This document shows positions 47,155 through 57,910 of a stretch of DNA of 64,000 nt, piece by piece. Every line of letters starts with the position of its first letter. Within the stretch, counting starts at the first letter, position 1. The notes below the pieces were generated by a model. It worked only from the letters and a program-made list of their open reading frames with translations, had not been told where the DNA came from and made no database searches. This DNA is from Icerya purchasi (lineage: Eukaryota > Arthropoda > Insecta > Hemiptera > Monophlebidae): NCBI GenBank assembly GCA_039619475.1, contig CM077115.1:484480400-484544399 (forward strand), read 5' to 3'. Both the position numbers and the translations under genes were made by a program.

Positions 47155-47953
47155 TTTCAGTTTTTCTTTCAGTTTTGTTTGATCTCTTATCATGCCGACC
47201 AGCCATTATCTCGTGCACACTTCGAGAATTTCCTCCTTTAACTGCTAATGTAATCATCCTCTCTATTCGATCTCTTGTCTCCTCTTTGTTCTCATTCCGA
47301 TCCATTCTCATAGACTTTCTATGGGTCCCAACCAATATTGATGGCAATGACGCAGCTGACTCTTTAGCTCGCTCAGCCACCTGCATTGGTCCTTTCCTCG
47401 ACTCTTTCCCTTCCTCAGACATTCTTTCTCTGTCACGCTCTAATCATTCTAGACTTTGGACTGACATGTATCCATCTTTATTCTCAAATCGCTTTTCACA
47501 GTACCGTTTTATTCAACCGGTTCCTAGTTTCCTGCCTTGGTTTCAATCTATTCCTACCTGTCGTCGTTCCACTGTTGTTTCCTTAATTAGGCTTAGAATA
47601 AATCATTCTCTACTCCCCTCTTCTCGCTTTCAATTCGCTTTGAACCCTTCTCCTTTCTGCTTTCTTCACGCTTCTGAGCCTTCTTGTGTTTGTGACTCAA
47701 ATCACATCCTATGCGAATGTTCTACACTCTCTAACGAACGCTCCTTTCTTTACGCCCAACTTCTAGTTTTGGGTCTTCCTACTCTCTTTAACGCTACCTA
47801 TATTCTTTCCTTCCCATTGCCTTCAGTTATTCCATTGCTGCTGTCCTTTGTCCTTTCCATTTCTGATCGCTTGGCTATTTAGTTATAACTCTTAATTTTT
47901 CATGTTGTTGGGTCAAGGCCGCTGTCGCGCCCAGGGTAGGAAAAAAAAAAAAA
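47155..47953 (+). mobile_element. LINE family A, RNase H end, nested in the hAT element
   Basis: The frame 47175-47881 is open for 235 codons, the best-preserved C-terminus of family A: NVIILSIRSLVSSLFSFRS, FLWVPTNIDGNDAADSLA (RNase H end, with the H of the usual WVPSH lost), VVSLIRLRINHSLLPSSRFQ and a knuckle CVCDSNHILCECS. It ends at TAG 47880-47882. A 3' UTR with GGCCGCTGTCGCGCCC and a poly(A) at 47940-47953 follows. It is truncated at the 5' end in the middle of RNase H. Because it interrupts the hAT element, it inserted later. Confidence 0.8.
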
Positions 47954-48313
47954 CGTTTTGCCTAATAATAATGCACGTTGCGGTTTACACTTCGTTAATT
48001 TTAAATTCACATCTCGATTCCCCTGCTTACATGTTATTTGTCTATAATCATTTAGAAATTTTACCTAAATCAATATATTCCCCTTTTCAACTTTTCTGTA
48101 CGTTAATGTAAGTTAAAAAATGATTTTATCACATTCCTTTCCTACCCTGCTATAACTGAAACCCTATAGTATGTAATAATATTTTGGAAATTTTAAATAT
48201 TTTTCGAGAGAAAAAATTTTTCAATCTCATGCAAATTTGCCGCCCTTCGAATTTTTCCACTGTGGGCTATAGCTCGTTTAAGTCCGCGGTGTAAATCCAA
48301 GACTGTATATATG

Positions 48314-49514
48314 TATATTATAAATGTATGACGTTAATTGTATGATACATTTTATGATAAATTTAAATTACCTTTATTTTAGGATTTCTTCATGTAAACT
48401 ATATAGCTAGGAGGTAGCTTTCGCATATTAAGAGATGCTACTGTCAAAACGTGACTTATTTTATTCTTTTTAGTACATTTTTTTAAAAATTGGAACTTGT
48501 TTTTAAGTTTGTTAAAATTATATTTTATCATTTCCTTTTTAGTGGTTGCTTGAGTAATAGGATAGCGTGCCATTATTACTAGGTCTCTTTTTGGTTAGTT
48601 TGGAACGTCCCAGCTCTCATGCTTGTTTAGAAAACATTTAATAAAATTATAAATTTCTACTGATTAATGAAAACTGGGGGAAACGAAAAACATGTCGTTT
48701 GGAAAAAAATGTGAATTCTGTTCTCGGATATTTCAGCAGTTAATCTCAGCTGGCAAGTCGTTAAAAAGTAATACCTATTCGTTAATTAGTGAAAATTAGT
48801 GGTTTTAATTATTAATTTGATATATGTTTTAAAAGTAGAAGGAGTTTCCTTACTTTGCTATACAATCTCCTGAACGGTTTAAACCTTTTCACAACGATCG
48901 ACAAGCTACAAAATTTCCGAGTCATGTAATGCTGTAGGTAAATTTTGTAATTGTGAATTAATATGCGATGTTAGTTCTTCGTCGTTTGTAAATCTGACTT
49001 TACCTAAGGAAAAGCCGAAAACAGACAGTGGTACTCTGTAGGCCAAGTCTGGGAAGTATGGATGATTCAAAACGGTCTAGCCGGATTGTCGCAGGTGAGT
49101 CTGTGTTTTATTGGCCGTATGTACCACGCATTGTAAAATATTGTCACGATTTATCAAATCGTTTTTGTTAAATGGCCACGGGTAAGTCATCGAGAACATG
49201 AGAGGGTAAGTCTTTGCTGAAACCACGGTACTGCGCATCAAGTAATGAATGAGTAGTGTCCAAAAACACGGTTGTTATTTGTTTCTTGGCAGATTTAATT
49301 TTTTTTTACGGTCGATTGTCTTTATCTATCTATTATTTACTTTCTCGTTTCATTCACAAAGTACAGTGACTAGTTCAGGTTTTGTCATTAGTCGCTATGG
49401 TATGAAGTCGAAGTTTAGCGAGCGTGTTGAAAGCGAAAGAGCGGCATCTATGGGCGCTTTTTTATGATCTTTCATCGCGTGATAAGGTTTTTTTTTTGGG
49501 ATCGCCAGTTTAGG
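48314..49514 (+). other. MDN1 intron, unassigned
   Basis: No feature seen beyond AT-rich intron DNA. A GC-richer patch at 48950-49450 has a 72-codon frame without a motif. Confidence 0.5.
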
Positions 49515-50362
49515 GCATTCTTCTTCTTTCGGTGCCATGGCCGTTCTCGATCTTAGGCTCATCTGATGGCAAGCTTGATTAATTATTTGTAGTCACCCCT
49601 ATCCTTTGCTGTGTGGAACAGTTCTTCAACACTGCAACCTGTCTATGTCTGTAGATTCTTGAACGAAGATAATCTTGCTCGTCCAACTCTTCTTTTTCCT
49701 TCCACCTTTTCCATCAATATATTCTGCGGTAATGTGTACTTCGGTCCACGCATCATATGACCGAAGTATTCTATTTTGCTTCTTTTGACAGTGTCGATCA
49801 GCTCCTTTTTTTTTCTCATCGTCTGTACTACCTCAGCGTTTGTCTTCTTTTTGGTCCACGGGACCCTGAGTAAACGTCTGTAACACCAAAATTCGAAGGC
49901 TTCTAATCTGTGGAGCGTTCTGGACGTCAATGTCCACGTTTCGACACCATATAGTAATACCGACCAGACATAGCATTTCAGAGTTCCGAATCTTAAATCA
50001 AGTTGTCCAGGTCATGAGTTGTGAGGTCTTCATTTTCATAAAGGCAGAACACGCTTGCTCAATGCGACATCTAATTTCTCCGTCTAGGTCACCATATTTA
50101 TAATTTCAGGCACCGAGTTATTTGTATTTATCGACGTGTTCTGGTCTGCCATTGTTTATCACTATGTCGATAGGGTGTGGGGTCGTTTGAGATGGTCATT
50201 ACCTTCGTTTTCTTCACGTTAATTATCAGTCCATATTTATTGCATACTTTGTTAATATAGTTAGGTCCTCTGCACTTTCAGCCACATCCAAACTGTGTCG
50301 TCCGCATATCTGATGTTATTGATATTTTCACCGCCGATTTTAACACCTTCTTCTCTGTCGAA
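49515..50362 (-). mobile_element. RTE-like LINE fragment (copy 2)
   Basis: Read on the minus strand, RT coding starts at about 50362 with GVKIGGENINNIRYADDTV, which includes the catalytic YADD at about 50306. Degenerate KTKVMTISNDPTP and YGDLDGEIRCRIEQA-type segments follow, and then an open frame 49930-49643 with RLEAFEFWCYRRLLRVPWTK, TNAEVVQTMRKKKELID and KIEYFGHMMRGPK. This is the standard C-terminal half of these reverse transcriptases. The 3' end is an AAG/GAA tract at 49516-49530, as in the copy at 19.03 kb. The 5' end is cut where LINE A begins. Confidence 0.75.
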
Positions 50363-51110
50363 ACAGGGGCTTCTTTGAAAGGGCATTACCCATCATTAAG
50401 TTGTGTTAGTGAGAAAGAGGGAGAAACGAATTAGAATTTAATATTACTGGAGATAGAAGCAATGAAGGACGCTATAATAGGAATGATTGCCGGGGGTAGA
50501 AGTGAAAGAATAAAAGAAGCACTGTATGGAGTAGGCAAACCGAGTATCAGGAGTCGACTTGTAGAATTGAGAGCGTTCTATAGATACCCGTCGCGCATTC
50601 AAAGAAGATGTGATTTGTGTCGCAGAGTAGATCAGAATCATTCGGATGGAAGGAACAAAAAGGAGAAGAGGACATAGAAAAGCGAAAAGAGGATGCCGGA
50701 AGACGACTGTGATCTAGGCGAAGCCTGCAAATGGAAGAGATAAGAAAGCGAGAGAGATGAGAGAAGTTATAGTACCAAGGGTACGGAGGAGGATGGGTTT
50801 GGATACTAAGATAGAAGGATTCAGGATTCGAGAATAAAAGAGGATAAATATCCCAATGGCAAGAAAATTTACGGTAGAGTAACACACACATCGTGTATAA
50901 TTGAGTAAAAGGTTGTTTGGTGTCGATACCTTCAGGGAGCATACTATTAACATCAGTGGTGTACCATAAATTTTTGTCCAGAATCTATACAAGTATAAAC
51001 ATGTATTGTATGTATGTTCCTGTTTTTGCGTTTGTTCTATATGATCAAAGAATAAAGATGCGTGTTCCCGGGATCGCTGCATTTTTCTGTTATAAATTTC
51101 CGAGCACCTT
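50363..51110 (-). mobile_element. LINE family A fragment abutting the RTE-like LINE
   Basis: Minus-strand frame 50942-50547 carries LLFSNPESFYLSIQTHP, SSICRLRLDHSRLPASSF and the knuckle LLCDTNHIFFECA. It continues in broken frames with LPTPYSASFILSL-type sequence to a 3' UTR ending GGGTAATGCCCTTTCAAAGA plus AGCCCC at about 50375. It has no poly(A) at the junction with the RTE-like LINE, so the exact order of insertion is unclear. Confidence 0.7.
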
Positions 51111-51135
51111 TAAAAAGATTATCCGCCATACCGCG

Positions 51136-51178
51136 TATTATCTGTCATATTGAATTCAGAGCAATATGACAGATAATA
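51136..51178. repeat. perfect 17-bp hairpin
   Basis: TATTATCTGTCATATTG (51136-51152) and its exact reverse complement (51162-51178) are separated by a 9-base loop containing GAATTC. It is too short and isolated to assign to an element. Confidence 0.85.
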
Positions 51179-52039
51179 TGCTACATCGTATCATTGTCGT
51201 ACTTTTAATTAATGTTCTACCTTTGCTAGTAGAAGTAGTTGAAAGTTTGATGACGAAATTTAACATACTAACATGCGCGTTAAGTAAAAATAATCGAATG
51301 TAACTGATTTGCAGAAATATATGGTAAACTACACAAAACAATAATACAGGTAACTAACAAAGCGCCAATAAGAGAAATAACTTCGTATGGCGTAGTTGTG
51401 TGTGTTTTCTTTATCTCTGAATTCTGTACGGCGATGTACGTGGGAAAAATGAGCAACTATTGTAGAATGTCGAAAAAATAAAATGAAAAAATGGAATATA
51501 AAACATTATAAACCCCATTTTAAACAGATTTATCATCCGGTAGTGATTTTTTGATTTGTTTCCTTAAATTCCCCAGTGTCGTATAAAACAGGCAAATTTC
51601 GGGCCCACTTAATGACGTGTATTGCTATATATTTCTGCCATTATGGAACTGAATATTGATAAATTTTAGATTATTCCCATGCGATTTGACTGATCTGACT
51701 AATCAGAAGATTTTACTGAAAACTTTTTCTATAATAGTAACTGTTTTCCTTTAACATATTTCAGGAAGGACGTTTTTGTTGTTTAAATATTCGCTGTAAT
51801 TTGTGTGGCAAAAATTGAACCACTTTAAAAATATGAACACTTTTAAAGCTGGTTTTTTGGTTTCTTCGAACCTGCCGTTTAACTTTTTACGTGTTGTGTT
51901 AAACATTACGACGAAAAAATGTTTGTAAATATAACCCGGCGTGTTTTTAAAAAATAATGATTCGGAATTTTTTCCCATACATTGTGCATGTAATTTTACA
52001 TTAAGACGAAGTTTACGAGTTTAAAACATTCCATTACAG
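51179..52039 (+). other. MDN1 intron, 3' end
   Basis: AT-rich; ends in the acceptor TTCCATTACAG at 52039. No other feature. Confidence 0.6.
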
Positions 52040-52251
52040 TGCATTTCTGAAGGCAGTTGGCTGTTGGTTGAGAACGTTAATTTATGTAGTCCGGCGGTGC
52101 TGGATAGGCTTAACGGATTATTGGAACCGAATGGCGTATTAACTATCGGAGAAAAAGGAGTTGATGGTGATGGAAATTTGGTTACTGTTCGGCCACATCC
52201 TAATTTCCGATTGTTTTTCACGATGGACCCATCGCGCGGTGAAATATCCAG
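52040..52251 (+). CDS. MDN1: midasin (MDN1) exon, AAA6 Walker B and sensor 1
   Basis: This is the most conserved exon. CISEGSWLLVENVNLCSPAV is followed by LDRLNGLLEPNGVLTIGEKG, then PHPNFRLFFTMDPSRGEIS. WLLVENVN occupies the Walker B position (WLLMDNVN in human), with Glu-Asn instead of the canonical Asp-Glu, as expected for the divergent AAA6. NFRLFFTMDP is the sensor 1 strand. LDRLN.LLEP.GVL is shared by all midasins. Acceptor at 52039, phase 0 in; donor CCAG|GTAAAA at 52251/52252, phase 2 out. Confidence 0.96.
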
Positions 52252-53799
52252 GTAAAAATGAGGTGTCTTATAAAGCAAACAATTTTAATAATGCGCGCAA
52301 CGGTGACACTCTATTAACAGGAAAAGTAACATTATGATTTATGTAAACTTTTTTTTTGTTGCTTTTTGTACGCCTTTTTGATTTGCATCAAACGCGTATT
52401 TTTGCTATAAAAGGCTGATCGAGTTCATACATGTTTACTTTTATTTTTGCTATATTGATTTTACACCATTTCCTAGATACACCCTCTTTTGAATAATAAT
52501 GCTCTTTTTTAAAAAATTAAAGTACGGCTTAGAATCGATGGCGTTTTTTTTTTTTTTTTTTTTTTTTGGTAATGTGATGTCGCGATAATGAGATAAGATT
52601 AGCAGACACCACCATCAGAGGTTGCGGTTTATCCAGTAACTGTTATGGTGCTGACGGACCCCCACTTGTAACACGAGTAAGTACGGGCGCCGACTTTGCA
52701 AGGTTAGGAATATGCGCGAGCCCTACTGTGCGGATAGTATTTATATTACGTTTCCATTTTTGTCTAGAACCGTGTAATACGCAATTTTATTCATCAACTC
52801 GGACGAGAAACGCAGATGAAACATCCATGCGCTTTTTGACATGAAACCACGCGGCTAATTTAAAAGTAGCCCAAAGAAATTTAAAAAACCTATAGGTTAC
52901 CAAACACTATGGTCGCATTTAACTTTAAAGAGGATAGCTGTACCTAAAAATTAAACATTCCCCGAAAGGTACTTTTATGTGAAAAAAAACAAAAAAAACA
53001 CGAAAGAAATGTTGTATTACCGGGCTAAGATGATGGAATTATTTGAAGTGGACTCCCAAGAGCAATTCACAATTTACAATAAGGTCTGAAATACTAAGCG
53101 TAATTTGGTAGTGATTGTAAACGGAATGTTCCACTGGACATTTCCGTTAGTAAACGATTTAAGAATTAAATACGTCAAGATGATCATAATTCAGAGTTAG
53201 TGGCGGAAAAAGAAAAAACATCTATTCGTCATGTTTAAAATGTTTGTAACTTTTAAAATAAATAAATAAGTAAATAGTATACTTAATAAAATGATATAAT
53301 CGATATAATATATACGTAGTATCCGGGTGTAAGGCTTGATGAACGATCAGTGAACATATAAAAACGAAAATAATATACTGCGTAAGAAAACTAAATCAAA
53401 TTGCGGGGAAAATACTGCTAAAAAATCGACTTATTTATGTTCATAGATAAATATTTTGTAGTGTGTACAGTATTTAAAATAAAATGAGAATAAAAGAAAT
53501 ACCCTTTAAAGGGAGAGTGTGTTGAAAGAGTGCATGTATGTATGTAGTCCTGCGGTAGGAGGACTATCGGAAAAAAGGAAGAGCACCAGTAAAAAATTAG
53601 AAACGGCTGACTTCGCTAGCGGCGAAGGGAAAGTTAGAAATTGACTAAGAAAAAGAGGGAAGGAAGGAAGTAGGTTAGTTGCTGATCAGTTTTCCGAGCC
53701 CTAAAAAGGTCGATGCTTAGCCCTCATGCTGTGATAGTTACCTAAAACCAGAATAACCGCTGAAGAAAAAAGCCTATTTTTGTTTTATTTCGATGGTAC
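52252..53799 (+). other. MDN1 intron, unassigned part
   Basis: A T25-like run lies at 52543-52567. GC-richer patches at 52610-52740 and 53530-53710 have no recognisable family. No gene supported. Confidence 0.5.
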
Positions 53800-53805
53800 A
53801 ATATT

Positions 53806-54020
53806 AAATCACGATCGTAAGACGTACTGCATCACGCATTTCTCTGGGTTCGAAGGAGGCAGCTGAGACCTGGCTATTCGTACAATTTTATTTAATTGAT
53901 CGTATTTCACGTTAATATCATCGTTTATTTCTTTATAATTACGTTTTTCAACCGTGTCTCGGCCATTATAGAAAAATCGATGTAAAGCATTATTTAATAT
54001 ATAATTCACTAACCGAGGAT
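53806..54020 (-). CDS. unknown open frame on the opposite strand of an MDN1 intron
   Basis: I do not recognise this frame. After an in-frame TAA it reads about 70 codons with a balanced, hydrophilic, protein-like composition: LNNALHRFFYNGRDTVEKRN, then DDINVKYDQLNKIVRIARSQ and PPSNPEKCVMQYVLRS, ending at TGA 53807-53809. An AATAAA lies about 20 bp after the stop (53785-53790, minus strand). There is no good ATG: the frame opens with NPRLVNY.., so it may be a terminal exon or a retrocopy fragment. Codon use has many G/C third positions, unlike the AT-rich DNA around it. It could be a scrap of an unknown transposon. No function can be assigned. Confidence 0.3.
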
Positions 54021-54152
54021 TTTATAATAATTGAAAATAATAATCATAATAAATAAACCCACGATAATCGAAAGATATCGTGTGGTTAGCGTTGGTGAGG
54101 GCTGAAAAATATTTTCGATATAAAGTAAAACGAATTCAAACTTTATACTAGG

Positions 54153-55127
54153 CAAGCGCGGATCTAGCGGGGAGGTCATGGGGGTCATGACCCCCTAAAC
54201 TGAGTGTAACTTTTTTTTAAACTATATCTTTGCTCCATACACAAATCTTACACTGTGAGATGAAAGAATGGTGTGAATGAAAACCGGTAGTTTATGTAAT
54301 TTGTTACTTCTGAAAAAATATTATTGTTTAATTAATCTTTATCAACTAATGAGTAACGCAAATATTCTTCAATTGGTAATTGTTAATCATAGTTTATTTA
54401 ATGTAAGTTCAATCAATTATTCAACATAATTTGAATTATATTATTTTTTGATTAAGAATAAAAATAAATATTTGAAGAAAATTAATTCAATTATCCCAAA
54501 TGAATAAAATTATGTTTAGCAATTATTCAAATTATTAAAAATTGATTTCTTAAATTTCTTTATTAATTTCAGTTTTCATTACACTTATTTATTTCTTAAG
54601 CGCAAATAATATTTTATTTCTAGTTATGAAAATTGATCATTCTAATATTTAATTAATTATAAAATCTGGTTTTCTTCATTCAAATTCTTAATTTGAAAGT
54701 TTTTCAAGAACAATTATAAATTTTTTTCTTCTCAAGATTAATACTTTTTTATAATTACGTAATTGAAATAATCCGAATTTCCAGAAATATTTTTCATTTA
54801 TAATTTATTACATATTTTGAGAAAATAGAATTTTTTATTAATTCAGGAAAGTTAAAAAATGTTTGTCATTCGCAAAAACAAAGAATAGAAGATTAGAATT
54901 TATCATTTAACATTGTATAGAGTTTTTAATGTATATTTATATATGTATATTTTTTATTTGCTAAGCTATATAGTTGTCTTTCAATTTATTTTACCCTATC
55001 ACTATTTTTCAATTATCGTAAGAAAATATATTTCTACTTTTATTATTTATAATATGTTCAGTGTCTCTAGCTTTGAGTAACTTCAGTCTTTGACCTTCGC
55101 CAAACTTTAATCCTAGATCCGCGCCTG
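54153..55127. mobile_element. non-autonomous hAT element, 975 bp
   Basis: Terminal inverted repeats: left CAAGCGCGGATCTAG (54153-54167), right, reversed, CAGGCGCGGATCTAG (55113-55127), 14 of 15 identical. The flanking 8-bp duplication is ATACTAGG (54145-54152) and ATACTACG (55128-55135), 7 of 8 identical. The TIR form CAG(G)GCGCGGATCTAG and the 8-bp duplication are hAT hallmarks. Next to the left TIR is a GGTCATGGGGGTCATGACCC palindrome. The interior is extremely AT-rich with no coding, so it needs transposase from elsewhere. It lies within the 5.7-kb MDN1 intron. Confidence 0.9.
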
Positions 55128-55391
55128 ATACTACGGTGGTAGTTTATAATTCGTATAGTGTAATTTTTCAACTGTCCGGTGATGCTGGTCATTTAAATTC
55201 TCTCGTTATATTTCCTTTATTTCAATTATTTGAAATTAGATTTTTTTGTTTTTAAAAATATGCTTGAAAAATTAGACCGAGTATTTCGTAGTATTTTAGA
55301 ATTATTAACGAAATAGAGAATTATTATACATTCAGGAATCACGGTTACTTGTCTAGTTCCGGGTCCAAGTCGTTCCCAGAAATATGCTTAG

Positions 55392-55998
55392 TGTGAAATC
55401 AACTTGGGTACCTAAGGTATTCGGGAATGTAAAGGCGGCCCGAGACAGTGCCTCCCAATATTTTCTTCGGATCCATTAGGCTTAATACCACTATGAAAAG
55501 TTTTTTTTTGTTTTTATTTTTTTATTTTTTTTTATTTTTATTTTTTTTTTTTTCAGTGTCACGTGCAGCTGCCGAGGCTATTACGACACTATCATGGTGG
55601 GAACGCTAAATGACTCGAAACAAACCAGTCGTGTAAAGAAACTGGATAGTGTCTGTGATTTTCAAGGACGAATTAGCAAGAGATGACTGCAAAGACACTA
55701 TATGCGATGATTGGAGCGATGAAGAGCAAAAGAAGGGCACTCCAAGAGCAGGTGTTTTATTGCAAGAGCAGCGGGGAGAGAACAAAAGGGGAATTGAAAA
55801 AGAGACTCGCAGTTGAGTAAAAGATGATCGTGCGATAGAGAAATATGTCCCCGATGCGGAGTCTTGTCATGGCGGCAAAGTGGGTTCTAGGAAGGTTGGA
55901 AGAAGGGAACCAGGGGTCAATACCGTGTTTGAAAAGTTGAAATTCATAAAATCCACGATAATCAAGGATATATGGAACTTACTTTACTTTACTTTATG
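55392..55998 (+). repeat. SINE-like element (copy 3), split by a LINE insertion
   Basis: The head (55392-55500) has TGTAAAGGCGGCCCGAGA, CCCAATATTTTCTTCGGATC and CCATTAGGCTTA, matching copy 2 at 24.4 kb block by block. The tail CAAGGATATATGGAACTTAC plus TTTACTTTACTTTA lies at 55964-55995. In copy 2 head and tail are adjacent; here 430 bp intervene, which is the LINE insertion below. Confidence 0.7.
55503..55929 (-). mobile_element. LINE 3' fragment inserted into the SINE-like element
   Basis: On the minus strand the coding remnant RTHFAAMTRLRIGDIFLY resembles FAALTRLRIGHTAISHNYL of LINE B. A knuckle segment IKHLLLECPSFALHR appears in a shifted frame. The 3' UTR ends GGCAGCTGCACGTGACACTG and poly(A), seen as the T-rich run 55503-55553. 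The 9-bp word TGAAAAGTT flanks it at 55494-55502 and 55930-55938 as a probable target-site duplication. Confidence 0.7.
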
Positions 55999-57910
55999 CA
56001 CAGTAGTTCTATCCGGACTTGTATTTCGTATTAGCTGCTAGTCTTTGTTCGGTATAATACTTTTTGTTAAAAAAAGAAGTTCGTCTGTAGCAGCGCTAAG
56101 CGAGATATGTGTGCTTAATTTTTAATGTTTTATAAAGAACGATTTTTTTAGCTTCGTTTTTGTGTGCAATTAAAGAGTTATAACCATTTAAGGAAGCGTG
56201 AACTATGTAGGGTTTATAGCGACAAAAATTCGCGATAATAAATAGACAGATTAAATCGAATCGGAAATGTATTATTTACGATAAACGCATATCAATTTAG
56301 CTACTTTTTCATGGTATTTGTATAAAATAGTTGCAAAAATTAAATTTGTAAATTATAATGTAAATTTAAAAAATTCCCTTACGAAAAAATCGGAAATAAT
56401 CAGTTAATGGGAGGACACTTCTTTCTGTTTATTTGTAAAATTTGGAAAGCGGATTTCTATTTTTATTTATTTATTTTTTCATGTTGTTTCCTTCCTGACG
56501 CAAATTTAAGCTGCTGGCACGTTCTTTCGCAATTTTTTCCGAATTACACTTTTTCTGTTGGTTTTTTTTTTCACATAGGTGAAGAAGAAAGTTAATTTAA
56601 AAAAAAAAATCCAGACCAGTTTGTTTTTGTATTAAAGAATTTTGTTGATATTAGGCATTTTTCGAATGAAGTAGGTTGTATAGTGCGGAATATATAAGCG
56701 GATTACTCTCAGTTGATAAATCTAAACGAATGCTTTTCGTAGTTACACCTACAACTGATTGAAAGGTCGATGTTTGTTAAAGTAGGAACGGAATATTTTG
56801 ATATGTATGTATTAGGTTAACTGATAGAAAGATACTGAGTTTGGATTTTCATTTACCATTGAAAAAGATTCTTCGATACTTCATACAAGTAAACGGGGAA
56901 GCTTGTGTGCGGAATGATTTTGATATTGTTATAAAGAGTTACTTTTTATTTTTTCCTATTGTAATTTTACTTTACTGGAACATTGTTGCAAAAATGGATG
57001 AATGGTATTCAGGTTACCAAAAATTTACGTGTCGCTTGTACACACGGCAAATAATTGTTTGTTGTTATTTCCTTTTTTTTTTCTTTTTTCTTTCGGCCTC
57101 TAAAACAACATAGTTTAGAAATATCGTATACGACGCGAGAAGTAAACTAAATATTTAAAAAAGAAGTAAAAAAAAAAAAAAACAACTATCAGAGCAAACA
57201 AGACGTACATTAGAAACGAATTTGTGCGAAATTAAACAAATAGAAACGGATTTACTTGGATCAAACTGACTGAAAACTTAACGAAAAAAGAACAAAAAAC
57301 TAAACGTCTTTCATCACGTGGTCAGTCATGGGAATCGAGTGATTTTAAAACGAAATGTGAGATGGTAACATATACTTCATTTATGCAGCGAATATTTTGT
57401 CATTCCATCGGTACGACTTCATTTTTGAAATGAAGTTCCCGATCGGTAATTACATTCTGTCTGAAAGATTACAGGTAGAAATGTTACACATAGCTCATTT
57501 TCCAAACTTTCTATTATGGTTTTCTATGCGTGATTAAAGTGTTTATTACTACTTCGAGCCCACATTAACCAGTTGCTCTATTTTTTTATCCAGCACATTC
57601 AATAGAATGTGCTGGAACAGCGCAGGGTAAATGCCACTGAAGGACATTTTACCGTGCAGTTTTTTTTTATAACAGTTAACGTTACACCGCAATAAATGAT
57701 ATTCGTCGCCATTACATTATAACATAGATAATTTTAATACTTTACTTTACTTTGAAAATCGTTCGAATGGCCGGCCTCCTACCCTGAATAGAAAGAATAA
57801 AACTCGGTTCGAGTTGTTCGCGCGATAGAAATGCGTATTTTGCTTTTTAAAATGAACCGAGATTAGCGTTTCTCGTCCGATAGTTCTTATTTTATACTGT
57901 TCATTTACAG
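55999..57910 (+). other. MDN1 intron, 3' part
   Basis: AT-rich. It has a perfect 11-bp hairpin at 57590-57615 and a short TACTTTACTTTACTTTG stretch at 57738-57754 that may be an orphan tail of the SINE-like family. The acceptor is TTCATTTACAG at 57910. Confidence 0.55.
57590..57615. repeat. perfect 11-bp hairpin
   Basis: CCAGCACATTC and GAATGTGCTGG are separated by AATA. Isolated. Confidence 0.8.

Larger units (their letters stand above)
45935..48305 (-). mobile_element. hAT element with 8-bp target duplication, LINE nested inside
   Basis: The left end begins CAGGGCCGGATCATAGTC. The right end, reversed, begins CAGTCTTGGATTTACACC. Both share the CAG...GGAT pattern and a TGGGC block about 30-45 bp in (GTGGGCT near 45962, complement near 48259-48271), as in hAT termini. 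The flanking 8-bp word TATATATG is identical at 45927-45934 and 48306-48313, the size hAT duplicates, although the left copy lies in a TA tract. A hAT transposase remnant lies inside on the minus strand, and a LINE A copy (47155-47953) has inserted into it. Confidence 0.7.
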
